Shown here piece by piece: positions 35,623 to 46,268 of a DNA stretch of 64,000 nt. Numbering within the stretch: position 1 is the stretch's first letter; each line of letters opens with the position of its first letter. Below the pieces are notes generated by a model. The model saw only the letters and a list, made by a program, of their open reading frames with translations, had not been told where the DNA came from and did no database searches. Origin of the DNA: Eustoma russellianum (lineage: Eukaryota; Streptophyta; Magnoliopsida; Gentianales; Gentianaceae); NCBI GenBank assembly GCA_036186865.1, contig AP025069.1:19916122-19980121 (forward strand). The letters run 5' to 3'. Both the position numbers and the translations under genes were made by a program.

Positions 35623-38600
35623 TGTAGGATCTGCAAGGCACCACTAAAAGGGGGGTTTGAATAGTGGGTGCGGAAAATGTGGTTTTTAAAATTGTTTTAA
35701 ACCAAAAACCCAACTTCTGAAAACAATTTCTGTTTTCAGGACTAGTTTTGAAACATTTGAAAACTAGGTTTCAGGACTTCAAAAATTATGAAATTTGGAG
35801 AGAACTTATTCTCAGATGTTCTGAGTATCTCCTAAGAATTTCAGATTAAAATTCAACCTCTAACCCCTTGAAAAATCTTTGGTGGTAAGATTACGCAAAT
35901 CTGCCAGAAACGGTGGTATGATTTGCAAAATTAATTCCTATTTGTACGTAACTCCAAATGCTGTGAAAATTTAATGAATAACCCCTTATTAGTTTTATCA
36001 AATTGGGTTGAAACATTTTTGAAAAATCCTTTTAGGAAGTTAGTCAAATACGTTCAAAGTCTCAACCGTTGCAAGCCTGAAAATCAGACTGCACTAGTCT
36101 CAGAAATTTGGGCGTTTTGATGACTTATTCTTGTCCAAAAGGGTTGAAACTTGCGCCCAAAGAACCTTAAAACGTGTGGCTATGATTCTGGAAAGTTTCG
36201 TGATTTTTGAAATTCGTTTACTATTTTTACCAACGTGATTAAAAACGATAAACCATGCTGAAACTGAAAGTAAGTACTGAAAGTAAATAACACCAGGAAT
36301 TTTATACTGGTTCGGTTATAAACAACCTACTCCAGTCTTTGAGGACACCTTCCTCGGTTAGCACTAATCACAAAACATAAAATAGCACCTTACCACAGGG
36401 TTGATGGAGTTACACACCAACTCCAACCCTTTACAAACCTTGTATGAGAATACAACGATCACGAACACCACCACCTTGCAAGTGCAAGATTGATCATACC
36501 TTGATCAATGTTTTACAACAATAAAGAAAGTATGTGGTGGTCTATATGAAGCCTATTCAAATATATGAATATGAGTACAATAGGCTTTTAGAGAGAAGAA
36601 AGAAAGAAGTGTAGCGAGAAGAGGCTAGCAAACGTTTTTGATCCTTCAATTTGCAAGACTTGTTCTTGTCTTTTGTTTGCTCTCTTCTTTCCTTTTTATC
36701 TCCATGTGGCCGCCCCCCTTAGCCTTTTTCTTCCTCTTGAAAATTATCTTCTAAGTCCTTAGAAGAGTGTATTGCATCATTGTGACATGTCCTTGCTTAC
36801 TTGGCAACTCCTCATTGGATGATCATTAAGCTCTTGCTTACTTGGCACTCATTGATTGGATGGATGTTGTCATCATTTGATGACTAGATAAATCTAAAAT
36901 TAAACCTCAAAAAGCATGTGCCAATTAGCCATAAACTTATTACCATAAATCACATAATCATCTCACATAATTAGCAAGACAACTTTCTCCAACTTGCCAT
37001 GCATAAATCGGCCATTTACTTCCTTCACATGCTGAAATTTCAGCATGTGTAACATTTGTATTTTATTCAAAATGTTGCCAAGTTTGCTTTGATTTATTTC
37101 TTGAAAATAAAGAAGAAATCAATCATCATTTAGTACACAATATTTCTACCAATTTTGGATTAAACTTAGTCACCAAGTAGGCCATAAAATCGGCCACATT
37201 CTTTTCTACACATGCTGAATTTTTTTTCAGCATGTGTGATATTTGAAGATATCACATTATTAATTTCATAATATATTCAAAACACTCCCATACTATCTCT
37301 CAATTAATCCACATAATTCAAGATAGCAAAATATGGCTCATTTAGTGTAGAAAATCGGCCAGCCATATACTACACATGCTGAATTTTCAGCATGTGTCAC
37401 AAATGTGACAAGATTTGAAATGTTACCTTTTGTAGTTCCTTTCTTTATGTCACCAACAATGCATGCTTCATTCTTGGCCAATAAAGATGCCAACAAAGCT
37501 CCAACATGATTGTCTAAGCGTGTGCATTAGTTTATACATGTGCTGAATTTTATTTTTGCAAACTTTGTAAAATAGTGCACATATAATTATACACACATGG
37601 TATATTCCAATCAGCCCTTAATTGATTTTTCTAGAACACTTTAGAATGTATGAAGTATGTAAAAAGTGTATAGATACATGTTATATGCCATGCCAAAAAT
37701 GTTCCATGTTTCGTGTACGTAGAAAACCGAATTTTCGACGTTTATCGATTACCCGATTTTTCTCTAATTAAATTCCAACTTTTTGCACATGTTATATATA
37801 TTATGTTACACATAATATACATAAATTAAACTTAAATATTCATCACTTTGGCTGATCTAAAGTGGCGCCTAACCATGTGACAAAATTGAAATTGGAATTT
37901 CCACAATTTGGCCTTAATTGAGGGTGATTTGTGTGTACCAACATGGAATGGTTTTATGGCTGCACATACCATGTAAGCCACGAAATTTGTGGCTATTTCT
38001 GAAGTGTAGGGGCTGGTCATCTATTTATGGCAAGTACGTGACACATTGGCGAAGTGTCGGTATTCACCCGATACGACAATTTTCGGTTTAGAACCTTTTA
38101 ACGTGTCGTAATAAATTTGTCATCACCATGACTTATATCATATGATATAAGACCAGAATATACTCATAAATATGAGTTAAGTATAGTGGTGTGACATTAA
38201 CGTACGTACGTAAAATATATAACATGTCGGTAGTACGTTAGAATATATGTGTATGTGCCTTTTTAAAATAAAATCTGAATATATGTATATGGTGAAAACG
38301 TGTAGCATGAGGGAGTGAAGAACTTTTCTTTCTTCAACTTGTTGCCTTTGTGCCTTTTCCAAATATGGCTTCCTTTAATGAACTACTTAGTTCAATTAAC
38401 TAAGTACTTCATTTAATGAACTAGTTTAGTTCATTAATGATGGCACCTGAAAATAGTTCAAACACAACAAATGTTTTCCATTTGATGTAAGCTTTAAAGC
38501 TTCATGGCTCGTTAGTACGGTAACAAGATATATGAACTATATAAGGTAAGTTTCATGCAAAAACTTGTCATGTCATAAAACATGTCATGCATTTCTTTAA

Positions 38601-38654
38601 TACACATTTTTAAATCATAAATTTTGAAATCACTCAAACCCCTTTTTCTCAACA
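35623..38654 (-). repeat. Element B 5' LTR
   Basis: 3032 bp, plus-strand reading tgtaggatctgc...ctcaaca. Palindromes lie near 37028, 37210 and 37372. It provides the uninterrupted LINE target near 38280. Confidence 0.93.
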
Positions 38655-38659
38655 TTGAA

Positions 38660-38820
38660 GACCTGTAACCTAGTTTTCAAAACGTTTCAAAATAGGTCCT
38701 GAAAACAAAAACTGTTTTCAGAAGTTTGGTTGCTGGTCTAAAACAATTTTAAAAACCACATTTTCTGCACCCACTATTGAACCCCCCCCCCTCTTCAAGT
38801 GGTGCCTTGCAGATCCTACA
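38660..38820 (+). repeat. Element A 3' LTR, distal part
   Basis: The last 161 bp of the A LTR, separated from its first part by B. It ends cagatcctaca and is followed by the ctcgt duplication and C1. Confidence 0.92.
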
Positions 38821-38825
38821 CTCGT

Positions 38826-39117
38826 TGTCGTCATTGTCGCTCTCGGAACCGGATAAAGACTCTCCCAATGAGCTACTTCCGCTTGCAAAGCCTTCTTCTT
38901 TTGGAGATGGCTTTCTTGTCTTTTGGGTGCGGATCCTTCACTCGGCAATGTTTCATGAAGTGACCATATCTTCCACATTTATAGCATTTATTATCTTGGT
39001 CCATCACTTTGTATTTATCCTTAGAGAATGTTTCTTTGATGAACCTCTTGGCTTCATCTTCATTCTTCCTTCCGAATCTTTTAAATCTTAATTCGCATGC
39101 CAAGGCTTTTGATGAAC
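38826..39117 (-). pseudogene. Copia element C1, right piece (Gag, first zinc knuckle)
   Basis: The minus strand encodes ELRFKRFGRKNEDEAKRF and an intact CCHC knuckle CYKCGRYGHFMKHC. It is collinear with 43546-43838 of C2. Homology stops at about 39117, where unrelated sequence and then a gypsy fragment begin, so the Gag N-terminus and 5' LTR of C1 are missing. Confidence 0.85.
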
Positions 39118-39214
39118 TATGAATTTTGAACACTTTTTTGATATAATTACTTGAACCTTGCATTTAAATATGAAACATTGTCTCAGAGCCAATATTAGTA
39201 CATACTATCCCGAC

Positions 39215-40511
39215 TAATGTAGTGTATGATAGTGGCGCTAGCCACTCATTTTTTTCCAAAAGGATCGCCAAGAACCTTGGCACTTGCCTAGTATGGTTAT
39301 ACGTGCCCTACCAAGTCCAAGCCGTTGGTGATCACGTCATCGTTTCCCATCATCTGTATCAGAATTGTGAGACCGAGCCCTGAGGAAAGGTGATGTGGGA
39401 TTCTTGGTATATGGTATGAGCGCCGATTAGGAGATGACATCGATTGATAATGTGCCCGTGGTTTGAGAGTTCCCAGATTTTTTTCGGGCAATTTACCAAG
39501 CCTACCTCCAGATCGAGAAGTGGAGTTCGAGATAAATGTTACACCAGGGGAAGAACCAATTTCTATAGCGTCGTATCGGATGGCCTCCATAGAGCTAAAA
39601 GAATTGAAGGTGCAGTTGCAGGAGCTGATCGACAAGAAATTTATCCGCCCAGTGTCTCTCCATAGGGAGCCCCAGTCCTTTTTGTAAAGAAGAAAGACGG
39701 TAGCATGCAATTGGGCATTGATTATCGGAAGCTGAATAAGATTATTATAAAAAAAGTATCCCCTGCCAAGGATCGACAATTTGTTCGATCAATTACGAGT
39801 AAATACTTTCTTTTAACAAACTTTGCTAGTAGCCAATACGTATAAACTATGAATTGTATACCTGTATGCAAGGTGCCAAAGTATTCATCAAAGTCGACCT
39901 TCGATCTGGATATCATCAGTTGAAGGTCAATGCCGACGACGTCCCCAAAACCGCCTTCCCGACCCGATATGGTCACTATAAATTTTTGGTGATGCCGTTC
40001 AGATTGACCAACGCCTCTTCCATATTTATAGACCTGATCAATACTGTCTTCCTAGAGTAACTGGATAAGTATGTGGTGGTATTCATAGACGATATCTAGA
40101 TTTATTCGCCTGACGAGGAGATGCTTTTAGAACATCTGAGGACTGTGCTGAGCATTCTACGAGAAAAGAAGTTGTACGCTAAATTCAACAAGTGCGAATT
40201 CTGGTTGCGGAGTGTGACATTCTTGGGACATGTGATTTTGGAGGAAGGTATACCGGTGGATCCCAAGAAGGTTGAGGCAGTTACAGAGTGCCCGAGACCA
40301 ATGAACATCATGGAGGTGAGGAGCTTTTTGGAACTTGCAGGCTACTGTCGGAGATTTGTCGAATGATTCTCCAGAATTGTAGTTTCTCTGACTAGACTAA
40401 CATAGAAAAAGACGAAGTTCGAATGACCTCTAAGTGTGAGCAAAGTTTCACCGAGCTCAAGAAGAGATTGACCTCATCTCCAGTGTTGGCTCAACCTATC
40501 TCGGGCAAAGG
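39215..40511 (+). pseudogene. Decayed Ty3/gypsy fragment (protease and RT)
   Basis: Retropepsin motif YDSGASHSFFS lies near 39222-39255, then RT pieces: LPPDREVEFEINV (39490), KVDLRSGYHQLKVNADDVPK (39885), VMPFRLTNAS, FIDDI followed by a stop (40085), FLGHVILEEGIPVDPKKVEA and VRSFLELAGY. It has many stops and frame changes and no LTRs. Between the LFDQL and GAKVF motifs (about 39800-39870) lies a GTAAAT...GCAAG intercalation, possibly a decayed intron. Its right end abuts C2 at about 40511. Confidence 0.85.
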
Positions 40512-41592
40512 AAGATCCAATTTTCATCAAGAAGTGCATCGTTAATGTTCTTGGGCTCTATGAGAGATACAAATGTGTTCTCTTTATATTGTCTTCGTGT
40601 AGTGATACCCCTATAAATCACCTATGACCAACTCGTGTGGGTGAGAACTTTTGTGCTTCAATGATCTAGGAAGATTAGTGATATCACGTGCAACATCTTC
40701 ATGATCACTTTCGGGAAGAGACGAGTCATTACTATCCAAATGAACATCATTTTTCGGAGTAGGTGATGCATTTTCAACATTTTGTGTATCAACAAAAGGA
40801 ATGTGAGAAGTATTTCGATTTGATTCATTTTGTTCATGGACATTTAGTGGAGCAGTGCCTTCAATAGGCTCTACTCTTAAATCAATGAAGATGTTTCCTC
40901 TAGGAGACTTATCAACAATTTCTTGTTGATGAGCAACCGTTGGAGTATCATCAAGAATTGTTTCTTGAGAGGCATCAACTTCATTCTCTTCACTATCCTC
41001 GTTAAGCTTAGGTTCGTCATTGAGTGACTCATTAAACTTAATGTGGATTGATTCTTCCACCTTTTGACTTTTTTGTTGAAAACACGAAATGCTTTACTAT
41101 TTGAAGCATAACCTAAAAAGATACCTTCATCTGCTTTGAGGTCAAGTTTATCCAAAGTATCCTTAGTGTTAAGTATAAAATACTTGCACCCCGAATACTT
41201 TAAAATACCCAATGTTAGGGACATTGCCATTCCAAGGATCATAAGGTGTCATATTTAGATAAGGTCTCAAATATACGCGATTGACCACATGATAAGCGGC
41301 ATTTACCGCTTAGGCCCAAAAATACTTGGGCAAACCGAACTCATTCAAAATTGCCCTACACATTTCTTGTATGGTTCTATTCTTTCGTTCGGCCACACCA
41401 TTTGATTGTGGAGTTCTAGGAGCCGAAATGTCATGTGTGTATCCTTTGGATGCACAAAACCTTTCAAAATCTCCATCAAAGTCACCACCACTAGGTCCCT
41501 CTGTCAATAGAATTGTCTGCCGTCCTACGACCTTATGCGAAGTGTTAGAATTTCTGTCGTTGGCAAAAGAGTAGGTGAGAAACCCCCCCCCC
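40512..41592 (-). pseudogene. Copia element C2, integrase core to start of RT
   Basis: Minus-strand copia pol. The integrase C-terminal half (GGDFDGDFERFC, APRTPQSNGVAERKNRT with the catalytic Glu) lies at 41507-41310. The conserved LGYASNSKAFRVFN region follows, then the acidic linker (IHIKFNE, about 41060-40630), and a degraded run into the RT start (SLIEPKNINDALLDENW) that is truncated at about 40512. The part between 41508 and the N run does not read as normal integrase. Confidence 0.8.
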
Positions 41593-41602
41593 NNNNNNNN
41601 NN
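41593..41602. other. Assembly gap (10 N)
   Basis: Ten N preceded by a run of C (41583-41592), lying exactly between the C2 integrase core and the ccsA insertion. True spacing and adjacency here are unknown. Confidence 0.98.
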
Positions 41603-41924
41603 AGCAGCACTTCTAGTCATTACATTTCGAAAAAGCATAAAGAGTTCTTGTGGTTTTTGCCAAAGTTATCTTTTATTACCTGATTCATTTACCTTTGGTA
41701 AAATTGAATACATGAGTGAAAGAAGTAATCTTTTACAAATACAAAAAAAAGAATTTTTTTTCGCTAAGAATTATTACAGATCCCAATTGATTCAAGAATT
41801 GGATTATTGGAGTTATCGGGTTATTAGTTTAGGATTTTTATTTTTAACCATAGGTATTCTTTCGGGAGCAGTATGGGCTAATGAAGCATGGGGATCATAT
41901 TGGAATTGGGACCCAAAGGAAACT
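41603..41924 (+). pseudogene. ccsA: Plastid ccsA fragment in nuclear DNA (NUPT), copy 2
   Basis: About 107 codons of the CcsA C-terminal half remain open: ALLVITFRKSIK, NYYRSQLIQELDYWSYR, GILSGAVWANEAWGSYWNWD. Homology ends in DPKET at about 41924, where the strand changes to copia integrase (TIKTIRS on the minus strand). A short aaact stretch at the join may be microhomology. It has no promoter and no complete protein. It is better preserved than copy 1, which has a frameshift and a stop. Confidence 0.92.
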
Positions 41925-42668
41925 TCTTATGGTTTTAATGGTGTTACTCATGTGATTTTCTAATCGTTTACTTAAGTTGATGAATTCACTGCATGCATCA
42001 GTTTTCTTTGCAAGAGACATCACCCATGTATAACGAGTATAGTCATCTACTACCACAAAGGTATTTGTTTACCACCCAAACTTTTAGTGCTAACATCCTC
42101 ATACAAATCCATATGTAGTAATCATAGGGGTTTGGAGGTGGAGATATTTGTTTTTGGCTTAAAGCTTTTTTCACAAGCTTTGCCTTTTGACAAGTGTCGC
42201 ATAGATCTTGGTTTTCAAAACTCATTTTAGCTTTTTATTTTCACAAATAAATTTGAAGATTTTGAAAGATACGTGTCTGAGACGTTTATGCCATAGTTGG
42301 GTCAAGTCATTCTTGGCAACTAGACAAGATATATTTTGTAAAACCAAATCATTGATGCTAAGTTTATAAATGTTTTTGAACCTCAAAGCTTCGAACAAAA
42401 CAACATTGTCATTTTTCACAATGCACTTTGTTTTCAAAAACATAACTTCGTAATTAGCATCACATAACTGACTAACACTTATCAAATGAAATTTTAGCCC
42501 GCTAACATATAGAATATCAATCAGAGAGAATGAATCATTACCCACAATACCATGTCCTTTGATTTGGCCTTTGCTACCTCCAAAGTGGACAACTCCTCCA
42601 TCTTGCATAGTGAGTCTATGAAACAATCTTTTGTCTCCCGTCATATGGTTGGAACACCTACTGTCCAC
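41925..42668 (-). pseudogene. Copia element C2, protease to integrase N-terminus
   Basis: Retropepsin region CSNHMTGDKRLF (42660), where the Gly after the catalytic Asp-Ser is Arg (DSRCS against DSGCS in C1). GAG-pre-integrase LWHKRLRHVSFK lies near 42290. The zinc-finger part CDTCQKAK and a frame-shifted integrase start (DDYTRYTW-like) run to the ccsA junction. Confidence 0.82.
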
Positions 42669-44540
42669 GGCCCATTGGACCTTCTTGTCCTTGCTTTCTC
42701 CATTTAGTGTTAGGGCCTACAAAAGAACCATATGATATTGGTAGCCTTTTTGTTTTGGGTCCTTGAGGGTTAGTCACTTTCACTACACCCTTTGGCACCA
42801 ACACAAGGTTTTTATTTTTCTTAGCCCTACAAACTCTTTTTACATGCCCTTTTTTGTTACAATAGAAGCATGTGAGAGTGTGTTTGAGAGGGTAAGAATG
42901 TTTATCATGCTTATGCAATGGCACATTTCGTGGCTCCCATTCCTTGGAACCAAGGAGTAACATTTCTCACGAATTCAACGAAAGGTTTTGACACCTTGGT
43001 TGAATTTGTCTTTCTATTAGGCATGTGCCTTTGTTTCTTTAAGAAGGCTTTTGCCTTCTTGAAGGATGATGTGGTTTGTTCATTCGACCTATCCTTCTTA
43101 GTCAAAGGCATGACACTAGATTTAATTTTTGGTTTCATGCTTGAAGTAGATGCATCTTTTACTACTTCATTTTTCTTAGCACTCTCCCTTTGAGAATTTT
43201 TATTTTTCCAAAGTGTTCGGCGGGGATCACTTGATTTATCAATGGTACTCAAATGAATTTCTTGAGACTTTAGCAATTCATACTTCTCCTCTAGTGCTAT
43301 CAAATGCATGGTCAAAAATATACCATGCTCAAGTTGCAATGCAATGTGATTTTCAAGTGTGTCGTTATATTCGTTTATGCATGCTTTAACATCCTTTTTG
43401 GCACGCTTATATTTAATGTCTAATAAATCATTTTCTTGCACTAAGTCATCCATTTCATCTTGCAATTTGTAGTGAGAGGATGAGAAAATAACTCCTTATC
43501 AAGATCATCATTGAATAGCCCCGTGAGATCTAGGTTCTCGGTGTCGTCGTTGTCGCTCTCGGAACTGGATAAAGACTCTTCCAATGAGCTACTTTTGCTT
43601 GCAAAGCCTTCTTCTTTCGGTAGATGGATTTCTTGTACTTTGGGTGTGGATCCTTCACTCGGTAATCCTTCATGAAGTGACCATATCTTCCACATTTATA
43701 GCATTCATTATCTTGGTCCTTCACTTTGTCTTTATCCTTAGAGAACTTTTCTTTGATGAACCTCTTGGCTTCATCTTCATTCTTCCTTCTGAGTCTTTTG
43801 AATCTTAATTCGCATGCCAAGGCTTTTGATGAACTTCTAATAGGATCATTCTTTTCTTGAGCTTCTAGGTGAATCTCATAAGTGATAAGATTCTCATAAA
43901 GCTCATCTAGCGTGATAGTCTCGAGATTCGTTGACTCCTCAATGGACGTCACCTTTGCATTCCACTCTCTTCCTAGGCTATTTAGGAAGCAATGGTTGAG
44001 ATCTTCTTGTTCGATCTTCTTCCCAACCGCCGTAAGTAGGTTGACAAGTTTGGTGAACCTTTGGACAGACTCTTCAATCTTTTCACCCTTGGGGACATTG
44101 AAGTTGTAGAATTGTTTGAGCAATTGTCTCCTCTTTGCCTTCCTTACTTGAGATGTTCCCTCATGAATCATTTTTAATTTTGTCCATGCTTCATTAGCGA
44201 ATTAAAAACCTTGTATTTGAGCTCTTTCATTTGGGGATAAAAAGCTATTCAAAATAGTAAGAGCTTTGCTATTTATAGCGAATTGCAATTCCTCTTCTGG
44301 GCTAGGATTATCAACATCGAATGGTATAGTGGAACCTTTAAAAACCTCTCTCCAAATACGATATCCATATGAACGGAGATACATTTCCATGTTACATTTA
44401 AATAGAGGGTAATTTAGAGGATCAAACATAGGCATTTTGACATGTACGTTTGATATAGAAGGAATTAGTGACTCTTGTCTTCTTCTTCTAGAAGAGTCGC
44501 CACTAGGAGAACCGGCATCTTCAAAGCTAAAGGGATCCAT
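42669..44540 (-). pseudogene. Copia element C2 Gag (UBN2 type, two zinc knuckles)
   Basis: Starts at the Met at 44540 (MDPFSFEDAGSPSG). UBN2 Gag region: YPLFKCNMEMYLRSYGYRIW, then a frame break near 44190-44200, then FYNFNVPKGEKIEESVQRFT and LNSLGREWNAKVTSIEE. First knuckle CYKCGRYGHFMKDY (last Cys lost), a frame break near 43490-43530, coiled coil, and second knuckle CFYCNKKGHVKRVC (intact). C1 shows the opposite: first knuckle intact, second lost. Confidence 0.87.
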
Positions 44541-44590
44541 ACTTGAAAATGATCAAATCTTGCTATTTGAAATCAAACACTCAAGATTTT

Positions 44591-44602
44591 GCTCTGATGC
44601 CA
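44591..44602 (-). other. Element C2 primer binding site
   Basis: The minus strand reads tggcatcagagc, one base from the initiator tRNA-Met type tggtatcagagc, just upstream of gag. Confidence 0.7.
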
Positions 44603-44604
44603 AT

Positions 44605-45986
44605 TTTTAGGTCCCTTAGAACACACTAGAAGGGGGGTTAATTAGTGTGTTCACAAAGTATAGAAATTTTTCGGATCTCTTTGAATGATGAAGTCAAACC
44701 AATAGTTGGGTGTGTTCTTTAAAATGAACAAAATTGCAAGAACGTAAAGAACACCAAATATATAGAGGTTCAAGTCTATGAGTCTACTCCTCTACCTTCT
44801 TGCTCTTCACAAGAAAGATTTTTGAACAAGGGGATTGTTATTTCACTTGGGGGGAACAACAATCAAAGATAAAACTACAAATAGGTGAACTAGGTAACAC
44901 ACCTAGACTTTGAAACAAGAAAACCCAGCTACCTTGAAGTTTAGCTTCCAAAGAACTTCCTTGCTTCTCAAAGAATTCTTGTAGGGAGTATGGTGCACCT
45001 TTACACCATCAACTAACAGTTGAAGGCTTGGATTTCTTCAAACAAGAAACACCCTTGCTTCTTCACCAACAATATACACCTTGCTCCAGACTATGCTCAC
45101 TCAAGAAGAAGACTCTTCTTCTTTTGCAAATCACGCTCTCTCACAAATAATGTAAATACAACAAAGATACAAGTATTTTGAGAGCAGAAAGCTTGAGAGA
45201 ACTTGAGAGCTTGTTGGTTAGAAAGTTAGAAAGTGAAAAATGATGAAGCTCCATGTTTTATTCACCTTCTAGCCGTTTTCCATGCTGCAGGAGAGAATAG
45301 TGAGTTTTGTCTCTTTTGATGACATGTCCCTTTCCATGAAGATCTTCTCTTGGATGAAGTCAAGCTTCTTGATGAAGGTTCTTCTTGTAAGCTCAAAGAG
45401 GAGAGATAGCTGCCCACAGGAAGGATAGTCTGTGATTTTCACTTAGAAGGAAGCCACGAATGTCAAGTTATCATAAGAAAGAGCAATTTGCAGCGTCTAG
45501 TCACTTGAAGCACCTGAAGTGATTAGTGAACTCTCGTTCAATGTGACATGAAGCGCCTAATGTGATTGCTGACCACTTGTTCAATGTCACATGAAGCGCC
45601 TAAAGTGGGCAACTCACTCGCTCGAAGTGAAATGAAGCGCCTGTTCTGAGCGTTCATTCTCGTTCGAAGTGAGATTTTGTTTTCCAAAGTCAATTAGTAA
45701 CTAATTTGATACTCGTGCCCATTTTGGGAAGGAAACAGTCACTTTTGACTTTTGCCAGACCTATGAAGCGTCTTATAAAGCGTTCGAAGTGTTCTGTTGC
45801 ATAGACACTTTACATGAAGTGTCTTATGCAGGCGCTCGAAGTGTTCTGTTTCTCAGACACTTCATATGAAGCGCCTTATGTGAGCGTTCAAAGTGTTATG
45901 TTCCACAGACACTTCACATATGGCGGCTTATCTAAGCGTTCTAAGTGTCAATTGTGCAAATTATCATAACTTAACGTATTCTAACA
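44605..45986 (-). repeat. Element C2 5' LTR (boundaries approximate)
   Basis: Lies directly upstream of the PBS. In element sense it would start TGTTAGAATACG at 45986 and end GGGACCTAAAA near 44605, similar in layout to the A/B LTR end. The distal third is the tandem array at 45480-45960. No partner LTR is in the window, so the boundary is inferred. Confidence 0.65.
45480..45960. repeat. Degenerate ~60-bp tandem array in the C2 LTR
   Basis: Seven or so diverged units built on 'tgaagcgcctta..tgagcg' and 'ttcgaagtg'. The motifs alternate along about 480 bp. Confidence 0.75.
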
Positions 45987-46115
45987 CATAAGCTTCCCTT
46001 GAAAAAGAACAATATATAAAAACTTAAGGCAAATGATTACCACGTTACAACATCAAATCAAGATAGGTTTCCAAGCATCCTCGAACGAGTATTTTCAATA
46101 TACCTCACAACTAAG

Positions 46116-46121
46116 TTTATT
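46116..46121 (-). terminator. Candidate poly(A) signal of the peroxidase
   Basis: AATAAA on the minus strand, about 150 bases after the stop codon. The 3' UTR would occupy roughly 46090-46268. I see nothing else in 45987-46268. Confidence 0.55.
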
Positions 46122-46268
46122 TCAAGCAAGAACCAATTCCCCGCATGAACACCCAAGAAACAATGTCAAGAATGAAATAGATAACATCACAACCACAATA
46201 TGTAAGTGCAAAAATTCGACAGAGGCAGCGTTGCACGATTTGCTGAGCATACGAGGTTGTTGTTCCTC

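Larger units (their letters stand above)
24567..38654 (-). mobile_element. Element B: pol-less, Gag-only Sirevirus-like retrotransposon
   Basis: Inserted in inverted orientation into the 3' LTR of A, with TSD ttgaa at 24562-24566 and 38655-38659. The 5' LTR is 35623-38654 (3032 bp, the same length as A's uninterrupted LTR). The 3' LTR is 24567-33386 including the LINE. The internal region is only 2236 bp: PBS, gag and a purine-rich tail. Nothing resembling protease, integrase, RT or RNase H lies between the gag stop (33663) and the PPT. It is the same family as A. It must have moved, if at all, with Pol supplied in trans, or lost pol after insertion. Confidence 0.93.
12039..38820 (+). mobile_element. 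Element A: Sirevirus-like Ty1/copia retrotransposon split by nested insertions
   Basis: Target duplication ctcgt occurs at 12034-12038 and 38821-38825, and C1 homology continues across. The 5' LTR is 12039-16406 (3032 bp once the MULE and one 9-bp TSD copy are removed). The internal region 16407-21744 carries gag and pol. The 3' LTR is 21745-24566 plus 38660-38820. Domain order PR, integrase, RT, RNase H makes it copia. Several purine tracts just before the 3' LTR, large LTRs and a long Gag coiled coil resemble Sireviruses (inference). Both gag and pol carry stops and frameshifts, so it is defective. Confidence 0.93.

Noticed and set aside
41535..41963. Single ORF reading through the N run into ccsA
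   Set aside because: It depends on ten unknown bases and runs past the ccsA homology into antisense copia DNA.
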